Assembly (NCBI GenBank): GCA_902547925.1 | Contig: CACCQD010000003.1 | Location: forward strand, 1-64,000 | Length of the DNA stretch: 64,000 nt | Source: an uncultured SAR116 cluster alpha proteobacterium | Lineage (GTDB): Bacteria; Pseudomonadota; Alphaproteobacteria; Puniceispirillales; Puniceispirillaceae | Direction: 5' to 3' | Part shown: positions 44,765-52,618 of the stretch, one piece after another | How the letters are laid out: every line of letters starts with the position of its first letter | How positions within the stretch are numbered: position 1 is the stretch's first letter | Position numbers and translations under genes: made by a program | Notes under the pieces: model-generated | Told to the model about the DNA's origin: nothing | What the model saw: only the letters and a program-made list of their open reading frames with translations | Databases searched by the model: none

Positions 44765-45733
44765 TTAGAAAGAGATGTTGAGGTTCACGCTAGTACGGCT
44801 AGCTGAGGTGCTAGTCGTGACGTTAGCCGAGTTTTTAAGATCTTGATCGTTGTGTGTTACGTGCAACACCATACCAGGTGTAACAGTGTAAGAGACACCA
44901 ACGCCTGTGTCGGTCATTTCATATGCTGTGTCTTTATCGTCGTCGCCTGACGCTGTGTAGGCGGTCAGTGTAAGGTTGTCTGACGCAGCAAAAGAAACGC
45001 CAACGCCTGTGCCAACCATTGATTCTGTCACAGTGTTACCAGTATCTTTCTCGTTTTGAGCCATTGTAATTGTTGCGTTTCCAAGACCAATTACGACACC
45101 AAGTGACTGAGCAGATACTTCTGTAGTCGCTGTTCCGGTGTCGTTTTCCATACTGGCGTACTTAAGAGTAACATTTGCGCCAGCTGCCTCGGTGACAAAC
45201 TTTACGCCATAATATGTTTCCTCTGCTGCACCACTGTCACCACGGCCAACAGCGAATGAAAATCCGCCCATAGCTGGTGACGTGTATGTCACGTCTGGAT
45301 CGCCAATTGACTCGTCTGCTGGAAGCACCTGGTATTCCAAAGCGTTTTGAGTCGCGTTTTGACCTGTCACCCATGTTGGCGTGCCTTCATCTGGGGTTAC
45401 ATCCACTGCAGTTGCAAAACCAGTCATGCTTTCACCGAGTGGTGCAAAACCAATTGTTCCGAAGTCACCTGAGACAGTTGCACCAACTTCCTCAGTGCCA
45501 GCCTCGCTAGTGTTCACAGTGGCACCTACCGACATTCCGTTATCAAGTGTAGATGAAAAAGATATGGAGTAATCAAGATTGTCTGTGTTCAGCAAGTTTA
45601 CGCTTGTTCCACCCGAGACGTCAGTTGAGAGGTATTGTGCCTCGTAACCGCCAGAAATTGACACATCAGCAGATGCTGCTGAAACGCCACCGGCTGCCAC
45701 CAGCGCAGTAGTTGCAAGAAGTACCTTACGCAT
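44765..45733 (-). CDS. outer-membrane porin
   Basis: 322 residues from ATG 45733, with GGGAGAA before it; the frame open to 45793 is leader sequence. A signal peptide covers about 1-22 (MRKVLLATTALVAAGG...ASA). The mature protein is acidic, rich in Thr, Ser and Gly, lacks cysteine, and alternates short beta strands. It ends in the aromatic VNLNISF, the C-terminal signal recognised for outer-membrane insertion. GGFSFAVGRGDSG and TYTSPAMGGF recall Gram-negative porin strands of alphaproteobacteria. Its own strong terminator and a 254-base upstream gap (45734-45987) suggest high, separate expression. No clear promoter could be fixed in the gap. Confidence 0.82.
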   Translation of the reverse strand: MRKVLLATTALVAAGGVSAASADVSISGGYEAQYLSTDVSGGTSVNLLNTDNLDYSISFSSTLDNGMSVGATVNTSEAGTEEVGATVSGDFGTIGFAPLGESMTGFATAVDVTPDEGTPTWVTGQNATQNALEYQVLPADESIGDPDVTYTSPAMGGFSFAVGRGDSGAAEETYYGVKFVTEAAGANVTLKYASMENDTGTATTEVSAQSLGVVIGLGNATITMAQNEKDTGNTVTESMVGTGVGVSFAASDNLTLTAYTASGDDDKDTAYEMTDTGVGVSYTVTPGMVLHVTHNDQDLKNSANVTTSTSASRTSVNLNISF

Positions 45734-45987
45734 TAGAAATTCTCCCTTTAGAGATTGATCAACACAAATGTTGAGTAGAACTCTTAGACCCAATTGAATT
45801 TAAATGTTAGTAATTAGTTGCATTCTGAACACTATTTCTGAAGTGTGTGTTGTATATTTGCAACAAAACAACGAACAGTGGGTTAAGCAAAGGCTTTTAC
45901 ATATGTTTTTGCCAGATAAAACTGGGCTATATGAGGCCTAACTACCGCTAATAATGTAATTTGTCACATTTCGAAAATGGTCATAAA

Positions 45988-47016
45988 ATGAAAATCGATG
46001 AACTTCTACAAAACAAATACTGGATGCCCAGCAACCTAAATTTTAATGACATGCTTTTTGAGGAGATTTCTGAACACACCCTAAAAGACTCACCTTTCCT
46101 TGACAGCCGGGCCGTTGGTAAGACTGGTAGAACAATTAAAATCCCAATCAGCCATTTGTTGGAGAAAAGACATGCAATCTCTCCTCAGGGATATTTGAAT
46201 CATATTTTCCATATTTCTCACGTTGGATCTACATTTGTTGCGAGATTATTTGACACATTTTTCGAAGTAGATGTTTTTCGAGAACCAACTATTTTCAAAG
46301 GCATAGCATTTTTATGCCGTGAGGCTCAAGATGGTGTGACACCATTTAGTGCTGAAGAGCTCTCTGTTTTATATGATTTAATATGTCGGCTCTTAATGAG
46401 AGGTAAAAAAAATGCTATTGTAAAGCATTCAAGCCAGAACTTAATTATTCCAGATTTTGCCGAAACTACTGAAAGTGAGCCTAAACCAGTTTTGTTTATT
46501 TACACTTCGCTAATAAATTTTTTGTGCCATGGCTTATCTTCTTCAGGTGCACAATGGGATGCTATGAACGGAGCTGATGCGCGGATCAAATTTTTTAATC
46601 AAGTTTCTACACTCGATACAGTGGCACTTGTGACATTGAGCAAAATACAACTCATTGCACTTATTTGGGTTGTTGAAATGATCAAGATTTTGAACAGATT
46701 TGATGAGAGACGTGGTGACGAGCTATTTAATTTCGACAAAGTTTTGGAGACCCAGGATAGAATTTCTATAGTTGACAGCCTCTCAAAGACATTTCATCTA
46801 CCCATTTCGATTTCCAATTCAACAGATATTAAAAGCGCTAATGTGTGGGAAACAAACTCCAAAGGACTTTCTCTGGGTGGCTTTGAAAAAAGGAAACAGA
46901 ATATTGAAAAAACTGCTGTGGAACAAAACGACCTAATATCTGAGGGGATTGAATGGGTCCACAGTCTTTGCAATCGAAACGTCATGTTTAGATCGCTATC
47001 TCAATACATAGAATAG
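45988..47016 (+). CDS. uncharacterised protein with sulfotransferase-like N-terminal loop
   Basis: 342 residues from ATG 45988; TTG 45961 upstream would add nine residues. I do not recognise a named family. YLNHIFHISHVGSTFVARLFDTFFEVDVFREP (71-100) looks like the 5'-phosphosulfate-binding loop and following Arg-Glu-Pro of sulfotransferases (HVGST in place of PRSGST), and AIVKHSSQN could be the middle block. The rest is helical with no motif that I can match. The gene is AT-rich compared with the chromosome around it. An apparent TPR-sulfotransferase gene follows 85 bases downstream on the same strand. Sulfotransferase-like is a tentative label. Confidence 0.6.
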   Translation: MKIDELLQNKYWMPSNLNFNDMLFEEISEHTLKDSPFLDSRAVGKTGRTIKIPISHLLEKRHAISPQGYLNHIFHISHVGSTFVARLFDTFFEVDVFREPTIFKGIAFLCREAQDGVTPFSAEELSVLYDLICRLLMRGKKNAIVKHSSQNLIIPDFAETTESEPKPVLFIYTSLINFLCHGLSSSGAQWDAMNGADARIKFFNQVSTLDTVALVTLSKIQLIALIWVVEMIKILNRFDERRGDELFNFDKVLETQDRISIVDSLSKTFHLPISISNSTDIKSANVWETNSKGLSLGGFEKRKQNIEKTAVEQNDLISEGIEWVHSLCNRNVMFRSLSQYIE

Positions 47017-47101
47017 ATTTAAAGAATGTAGCAAACATCGCCAAGCAAAAAGCCTCATCGAACAAAAGAGATAGTTATCAGCGGAATGATGGAGCAATCC
47101 C

Positions 47102-48910
47102 TTGTCAAAAGTTTCAAGCAGAATTCTTAACTCCTTGCTGCAAGAATTACACGATGGCAAACAAACATCTGTGGTTTCTAAAACGGAAACTTTGCTGGCA
47201 AAGGCCCCAGATTCTGTCGAACTTTTAAACTTAAGAGCTATTGCACTAGGAAATTGTAATAAATATGAAGCCGCCGTGCACTGTTTTAAAATCGCGATTG
47301 AAAAGTCACCTCTTAGCGAACTAACTTACTGTAATCTTGGAAACCTTTGTTTCCGTAATGGTGATCTAAATCAAGCAAAATTAAATTACCAGAAAGCTTT
47401 CCGACTAAATCCAAAAAATAGCCGTTTGGCAAACAATCTAGGCACCCTTTTTAAGGAAATGTCCGACTTCAGGGCAGCTGAAAAATTCTATTTAAAAGCC
47501 ATCGACCTTGATAAAACTTACGCCGAACCGTACTACAATTACGGCGTGTTACAAAGGTTATTAAATAATGTAGGTAAAGCGGAGATAGCATATAAAAAAG
47601 CTTTAAGTCTCAGACCACAGTACCCTGAAGCTCTTAATAATCTTGCGACAATATATCGTGATTTTGAAAAAATAAATCAAGCCATAGAGATGTATAAAAG
47701 GGCCTTAAAAAACAATCCGAATTTTGCACAAGCTTTCTTTAATTTATGTGAAGCATTTGAGAAAAAAAATTTGATTGTAGAGCTGAAGGATTTGCTCGAC
47801 TCTGTGTCTAGCCCCACCTTGTTGGAGAAGGAAGATATAAAATATTACCATGCTCTGGTTAGTTTTCGGGAGAAAAAATACGTTAAATGCAAAGACCAAT
47901 GCCAGAAGATTAATTGGAAAAAAATGTCAAAAAAACGGGTAACTGGGTTCTTACACTTGAAGGCAAAAGCATATGAAAATACGGGTGAATATCCGCTTGC
48001 TTTTTCTGCCTTTAAAGAAATGAACCAATTTTTTAGAAATTCACTAGAATATGATCATCAGAGCAAACAAGACTACTTAAATAGATTGATTAAGAGAAAA
48101 GCCGAGCTTAGGGAAATAGATTTAGTGCAGCTGCCTGTACAAAACAAAAAATCTCACAACCTCGTCTTTTTGGTAGGTTTTCCAAGGTCTGGCACTACGT
48201 TACTTGATACAATCTTGCGCTCGCACAGTGAAGTTCAAGTTTTGGAAGAAATGCCGACGGTTAGTAAAATGCAAACCGCTATCCCAGAAAAAAACACTGT
48301 GGAAAAAATCCTAACAATGACCATTGAAGACGTTGTTGTTGCACAGGAAGCGTATTTCGAGGAGTTACAAAAATATGTTGATTTACAGAATTCAAAAATT
48401 GTGGTGGATAAGCTACCTTTGAATTTGGTGGAGGCACCCCTAATTGCTAGAGTTTTTCCAAAGGCAAAGTTTGTCTTTGTATCCAGGCACCCTTTGGACG
48501 CAGTCCTTAGTTGTTTTATGCAAAATTTTAAACTAAACGAAGCTATGTCAAACATGCTTGATTTAGAAGATGCAGCAAAATTGTATGATAATGTGATGGA
48601 GATTTTTGATATTTCTCATCAAAAATTTTCTTTAGAAACACATTTTGTCAAGTATGAAGAATTAATTGAAGACATTGAAAGTGTTGTAAAAAACCTCCTC
48701 AATTTTTTAAACCTTCAATGGGATGATGCTGTCTTAGCTTACCAAAGAACGGCGCTCGAAAGGTCTGAAATTCGTACACCAAGCTATTCTCAAGTGATTC
48801 AGCCCATATATAACACAGCTAAGTTCAGGTGGACCAACTATGCGAATGAGCTCGAGAGTTGTACACCAATCCTTGCGCCTTGGGTGAAAAAATTTGGATA
48901 TAGAATTTAG
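47102..48910 (+). CDS. TPR-repeat protein with C-terminal sulfotransferase domain
   Basis: 602 residues. The start is TTG 47102, supported by GGAG about 8 bases upstream; the first in-frame ATG comes much later, inside the repeats. Residues about 10-250 form six to seven tetratricopeptide repeats (AVHCFKIAIEKSPLSELTYCNLGNL, AEKFYLKAIDLDKTYAEPYYNYG and others). From about 350 a sulfotransferase domain follows: VGFPRSGTTLLDTILRSH is the 5'-phosphosulfate loop, VDKLPLN the middle block, and FVFVSRHPLDAVLSCF the 3'-phosphate site. Donor would be PAPS; the acceptor may be a protein bound by the repeats, in analogy with tyrosylprotein sulfotransferases. AT-rich. Confidence 0.88.
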   Translation: MSKVSSRILNSLLQELHDGKQTSVVSKTETLLAKAPDSVELLNLRAIALGNCNKYEAAVHCFKIAIEKSPLSELTYCNLGNLCFRNGDLNQAKLNYQKAFRLNPKNSRLANNLGTLFKEMSDFRAAEKFYLKAIDLDKTYAEPYYNYGVLQRLLNNVGKAEIAYKKALSLRPQYPEALNNLATIYRDFEKINQAIEMYKRALKNNPNFAQAFFNLCEAFEKKNLIVELKDLLDSVSSPTLLEKEDIKYYHALVSFREKKYVKCKDQCQKINWKKMSKKRVTGFLHLKAKAYENTGEYPLAFSAFKEMNQFFRNSLEYDHQSKQDYLNRLIKRKAELREIDLVQLPVQNKKSHNLVFLVGFPRSGTTLLDTILRSHSEVQVLEEMPTVSKMQTAIPEKNTVEKILTMTIEDVVVAQEAYFEELQKYVDLQNSKIVVDKLPLNLVEAPLIARVFPKAKFVFVSRHPLDAVLSCFMQNFKLNEAMSNMLDLEDAAKLYDNVMEIFDISHQKFSLETHFVKYEELIEDIESVVKNLLNFLNLQWDDAVLAYQRTALERSEIRTPSYSQVIQPIYNTAKFRWTNYANELESCTPILAPWVKKFGYRI

Positions 48911-48965
48911 CACGCCCTTTTCTCAACTCGGTGGTTATCTAAAAATCACGACTTGAATGAGAAAA

Positions 48966-49658
48966 TTAAATTTTCAATGTTGCCTTACCCTTTTTCAAAA
49001 GTTGGGATGGATTTGGTATAGTAGCAGTTGCCTTGTCCTTCCTCTGAAAAATTAAATTCCAAGCAATTGTTATGCGTTCCTCATCTGTTTCATTAGGGTA
49101 CACCGAATGTAATAGCGTAGATGGAAAGACGATCATGTCACCCTCGTTCGGGCGTAGTGAAATTTTTGGAGCAAATGCATTAGTGTTTAACTCTCGAAAG
49201 ATGTGGTGATCAAATCTCGAGTTTACAAATTCAATCATGCCACTTTCGCCACTAACCACAGAGGGTTGTTTGACATAATAAACACCAGATAGGTGAAATC
49301 TACCATGAGTATGAATAGCGTTGTAACCACCTCTCTTATTTATATTTACCCATGCGTTTGCTTCAAAAGTATAATCAGCTAAATCAATGTCAGAACCTAC
49401 TTTTTTTACATATATAGCAGCTGCCTTTGGGAACATTGCTGATATCTCAGAAAATCCAGGTTCTGGCCTGGACAACAACCCGTCTGGGGAGTGCCAACTG
49501 TCACCTTTGTTTGACACATTAATACCTTGCGCAGTTTTGCGCCACAAACGAGCTTCCGACGAAATTTTCTTGTTTAGATTTTTATACCCAGGAACCTGGA
49601 GCTTTAATATTGGACAAGAGAAAACATGATCTAGATCGACAAGCTTTAATTGTTCCAT
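48966..49658 (-). CDS. putative 2OG-Fe(II) oxygenase (TIGR02466-like)
   Basis: 230 residues from ATG 49658, chosen because GGAG lies 6 bases upstream; the frame open to 49736 is leader. The C-terminal half shows the family pattern: ANAWVNINKRGGYNAIHTH, HLSGVYYV, GDMIVFPSTLLHSVYPN and ERITIAWNL. These hold probable iron ligands in HTHG near residue 116 and LLHSV near 181, and the 2OG-binding Arg in ERITI. Members are poorly characterised and are often found in marine bacteria and cyanophages. It converges on the TPR-sulfotransferase gene with a 55-base gap. Substrate unknown. AT-rich. Confidence 0.8.
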   Translation of the reverse strand: MEQLKLVDLDHVFSCPILKLQVPGYKNLNKKISSEARLWRKTAQGINVSNKGDSWHSPDGLLSRPEPGFSEISAMFPKAAAIYVKKVGSDIDLADYTFEANAWVNINKRGGYNAIHTHGRFHLSGVYYVKQPSVVSGESGMIEFVNSRFDHHIFRELNTNAFAPKISLRPNEGDMIVFPSTLLHSVYPNETDEERITIAWNLIFQRKDKATATIPNPSQLLKKGKATLKI

Positions 49659-49756
49659 GATATTCTCCATTAAGTTCAGTCTACGTGAGATAGCAAAGCA
49701 TTGAAAGTACCGATGCGTTTTGCAAACCACTGGCATGCAAGAAACGAGGTTAATTC

Positions 49757-50434
49757 ATGACTTTAATTGCTAACAATATCGCTAACATAAAAAACAAAAT
49801 AATTAAGGTGCAGAAAAGCTTAAACGATAGATCTGTAACTTTTCCAAAGTTAGTAGCCGTAAGCAAGCGTCAACCCCAATACAAGATTGATGAAAGTCTT
49901 TCCTCTGGGCAAAGGGTTTTTGGCGAAAATCGTGTGCAGGAAGCGCAGCACCGCTGGAAGCATCTGCGACCAGAATATCCGGATTTGACACTGCATTTGA
50001 TCGGGCCATTACAGACCAACAAGGCGGCAGATGCTGTTGCATTGTTTGATGTCATCGAGGTCGTTGACAGGTCGAAGCTGGCAAAAATCCTAGCTGCTGA
50101 AATGAAGCGCCAGAACCGACACTTGCCTTGTTTTGTTCAGGTAAACACCGGTGAGGAGCCGCAAAAAGCAGGCGTTATGCCTGGTGAAGCTGATGAGTTC
50201 ATCCGCTTTTGCCGCGAGGATTGTGGGCTGGATGTTGTCGGTTTGATGTGTATCCCCCCTGCGGATGAGGAGGCGGCGATGCATTTCGCGCTACTGCGTG
50301 AAATGGCGAAACGCAACGATTTGCCCGAACTGTCGATGGGAATGAGTTCGGATTTTGAGGAAGCGATCGCTTTTGGCGCCACATCGGTGCGTGTTGGCTC
50401 AGCCATATTTGGTGCGCGTGAACCGCACCCGTGA
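49757..50434 (+). CDS. yggS: YggS-family pyridoxal-phosphate-binding protein
   Basis: 225 residues, single-domain alanine-racemase-like barrel without racemase activity, involved in PLP homeostasis (family knowledge). The PLP lysine is in LVAVSKRQP (about residue 37). FGENRVQEAQ, LHLIGPLQTNK, FVQVNTGEEPQKAG and GLMCIPP, then LSMGMSSDFEEAI and VRVGSAIFGAR, are all intact. GAGG precedes the start by about 7 bases. The first 55 or so codons are AT-rich like the genes to the left and the rest GC-richer, so a composition boundary falls inside the gene. Confidence 0.95.
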   Translation: MTLIANNIANIKNKIIKVQKSLNDRSVTFPKLVAVSKRQPQYKIDESLSSGQRVFGENRVQEAQHRWKHLRPEYPDLTLHLIGPLQTNKAADAVALFDVIEVVDRSKLAKILAAEMKRQNRHLPCFVQVNTGEEPQKAGVMPGEADEFIRFCREDCGLDVVGLMCIPPADEEAAMHFALLREMAKRNDLPELSMGMSSDFEEAIAFGATSVRVGSAIFGAREPHP

Positions 50435-50465
50435 ACAACAGTAGAGCGTTGGGCAAAACCGCCCG

Positions 50466-51557
50466 CTAGTCGATGAGATGGCCTGAACGGTCACGCTTGG
50501 TGTCAAGATATCGCTGATTATGTGCGTTGGCTTGGCTTGTCAGGGGCACGCGCTCACACACGGTGACCCCGGCGTCATCAAGCTGTGAGATCTTATCGGG
50601 GTTATTGGTGATCAGCCGCACCTCGTTGATTCCCAACTCGCGCAGAATCTTGCCGGCAGGCAGAAACAGCCGCTCATCGGACTGGAATCCCAGCGCATGA
50701 TTCGCATCCACCGTGTCCAGGCCATTATCCTGCAGCGCATAGGCACGCATCTTGTTGAGGAGCCCTATGTCACGGCCCTCCTGCGCCAGATAGACAAGCA
50801 CACCGCCACCATTGTTCGCCATGAAGGAAAGAGCGGCTTTCAACTGGTCACCACAATCGCATTTCAGGCTGCCTAGAACATCACCAGTGATGCATTGCGA
50901 GTGTAAGCGAACCAGCGGCACTTTTTCTGGCACTTTGCCTCCGACAAGAACGGCGAAATGCTCCTCACCGCCAACATCGGCGCGGAACATGACAATTTCC
51001 GCCTCTGCAGCCACTGCCAACGGCACTTTTGCACGCGCTGCAATTTTCAGGCTTTCTGCCGCCTGTCTGCCATATTGCTCAATGTCACGTGCCTCGATGA
51101 CAAGGATATTTTGGTCCCGTGCGAGACGTTCCTGAAAGATTCTGTCGCGTGAGGGAATGCGGGCAAGCACTGCGCTGGGTATCAATTTGGCAGTTCGCAG
51201 CAGGCGCGTGGTCATATCGGCAAGTGAGTCGCGTCGCTCACCTACAATTGAGGCCTGCGCCCCCAAAATATCCGCGTCCGGCACACTGATGGCGATGTCA
51301 ACCAGAGTGGAGATTGTGTGGCCTGTCACTGGGATGGTTGCACAGCTATGTGTTTCACGAAGGGAGCGGCCAAGGCTGTTGATTCGGTTGTCGGTCAGCA
51401 CAAGCATCGCCCCTGACCCGCTCATTTGCGCCAATCTACTGGCATCACCATCACGCATTAACTCAACAGCACGAAACAGGCCGGCCTCGCCATTGGCAAG
51501 ACGCAACATAACAATTCCGCCTCGCCGCAGCTCTGCTGATGCGCGGTCAATCCTCAT
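50466..51557 (-). CDS. ribA: GTP cyclohydrolase II with degenerate DHBP-synthase-like N-domain
   Basis: First step of riboflavin synthesis from GTP. 363 residues from ATG 51557 (GTG 51587 is the alternative). The C-terminal cyclohydrolase is complete: VRLHSQCITGDVLGSLKCDCGDQL supplies the three zinc cysteines, followed by LVYLAQEGRDIGL, DTVDANHALGF and LITNNPDKI. The N-terminal 150 residues align loosely with the RibB half of RibBA enzymes, but the acidic and His residues of RibB do not appear, so only RibA activity is expected. It converges on yggS with a 31-base gap. Confidence 0.92.
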   Translation of the reverse strand: MRIDRASAELRRGGIVMLRLANGEAGLFRAVELMRDGDASRLAQMSGSGAMLVLTDNRINSLGRSLRETHSCATIPVTGHTISTLVDIAISVPDADILGAQASIVGERRDSLADMTTRLLRTAKLIPSAVLARIPSRDRIFQERLARDQNILVIEARDIEQYGRQAAESLKIAARAKVPLAVAAEAEIVMFRADVGGEEHFAVLVGGKVPEKVPLVRLHSQCITGDVLGSLKCDCGDQLKAALSFMANNGGGVLVYLAQEGRDIGLLNKMRAYALQDNGLDTVDANHALGFQSDERLFLPAGKILRELGINEVRLITNNPDKISQLDDAGVTVCERVPLTSQANAHNQRYLDTKRDRSGHLID

Positions 51558-51693
51558 GTAGGCTTTGCCATTTACTGGTTGTTTCACTGCACTGGCCCGT
51601 CAATGATTGCAGAAAAACCATATTAGGTTTTTGCAATTTGGTTTATGCGGTTATTCTGGTCTTTCTTTAGAGCCTCCATGTATTGAGTTGCTT

Positions 51694-52425
51694 ATGAAAA
51701 TGCAAGGTTTGTTAAATGATGTGGTCCGGGATTCGTCAATAAATGCGCGGCTGTTGATCGCTGATGATGACGCTTTTCTGAGGACCACATTGCGGCAGCA
51801 GCTGGCAAGTGAGGGGTTCAATGAAGTCGTTGAAGCCTCAACCCTGCTTGAGGTTTTCGACAAACTGCCAGACGCCAACCCGGATCTGATCCTTTTGGAT
51901 GCTTGTCTTCAAGATGGAAATGGTGTGGAAATCTGTCGAAAACTGCGTGAGTGCGGCTTTACCAAGCCGATTGTCATGCTTGCGGGACAGAATTCAGAGG
52001 ATGATATTGTCGCTGGCCTTGAGGCGGGCGCGAATGATTATATTGTCAAGCCGATGCGCATGGGCGAATTGCTGGCAAGGGTTCGCTCGCAACTCTGGCA
52101 GCACAAGGCCTCTGACACGGTAAGATTCTCGATATCCGGCCTCAGCTTTGTTCCCGCAAATAAATTGCTGAAATCGGTGGACGACAGCAAGAAGGTCATC
52201 CTCACGGAAAAAGAGGCGACGATACTGAAATATCTCTATCGGGCGCACCCTGCCGGTGTGACGAAGGAAGAGCTGTTAACAGAAGTCTGGGGTTTCCAGA
52301 CAGGGTTGAGCACACATACTGTTGAGACACATATTTACCGCCTGCGCCAAAAAATCCGCCGTATCTGCAAAAAGCCGGTCATTCTTACAACCCAGACAGG
52401 CTATTCACTGGCATCTGTTCCCTGA
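51694..52425 (+). CDS. OmpR-type response regulator (orphan)
   Basis: 243 residues from ATG 51694. The receiver domain (about 18-130) has the acidic pair in LLIADDDAFL, the phospho-accepting Asp in LILLDACLQDG and the Lys in YIVKPM. The conserved switch Thr/Ser is Ala here (VMLAGQN). The C-terminal winged helix is of OmpR type (LTEKEATILKYLYRAHPAGVTKEELLTEVWG, THTVETHIYRLRQKI). No histidine kinase is encoded in the window. The stop lies in a hairpin (52423-52447), and tRNA-Gln follows on the other strand. Confidence 0.92.
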   Translation: MKMQGLLNDVVRDSSINARLLIADDDAFLRTTLRQQLASEGFNEVVEASTLLEVFDKLPDANPDLILLDACLQDGNGVEICRKLRECGFTKPIVMLAGQNSEDDIVAGLEAGANDYIVKPMRMGELLARVRSQLWQHKASDTVRFSISGLSFVPANKLLKSVDDSKKVILTEKEATILKYLYRAHPAGVTKEELLTEVWGFQTGLSTHTVETHIYRLRQKIRRICKKPVILTTQTGYSLASVP

Positions 52426-52447
52426 TACCCAGCCTGTACAGGTATCA
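52423..52447 (+). terminator. hairpin at the end of the response regulator gene
   Basis: TGATACC (starting with the stop codon) pairs with GGTATCA across an 11-base loop that itself contains CCTGTACAGG with the stem. No T-run follows, so a terminator role is only possible. Confidence 0.35.
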
Positions 52448-52478
52448 TGCGGCCGGTGAACGTGTGGGGAAGACCGGA

Positions 52479-52553
52479 TGGCTGGGGCGGTAGGATTCGA
52501 ACCTACGATACACGATACCAAAAACCGATGCCTTACCACTTGGCCACGCCCCA
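52479..52553 (-). tRNA. tRNA-Gln (anticodon TTG)
   Basis: Read on the minus strand, TGGGGCG at 5' pairs perfectly with CGCCCCA. The D arm is GCC AAGTGGTAA GGC. The anticodon loop TTTTGGT gives TTG, reading CAA. The T arm is GTAGG TTCGAAT CCTAC. Discriminator G and an encoded CCA end the 75-base gene. The top pair of the anticodon stem is a T-T mismatch, the only defect. It lies between an orphan regulator and the oligosaccharyltransferase gene, with free sequence on both sides. Confidence 0.95.
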
Positions 52554-52618
52554 ATCCGATCGGGTTGCAATCTAGCCGCCATTTTTCAGTCAATCAACCC
52601 ATTAAATGACCCGCTGGA

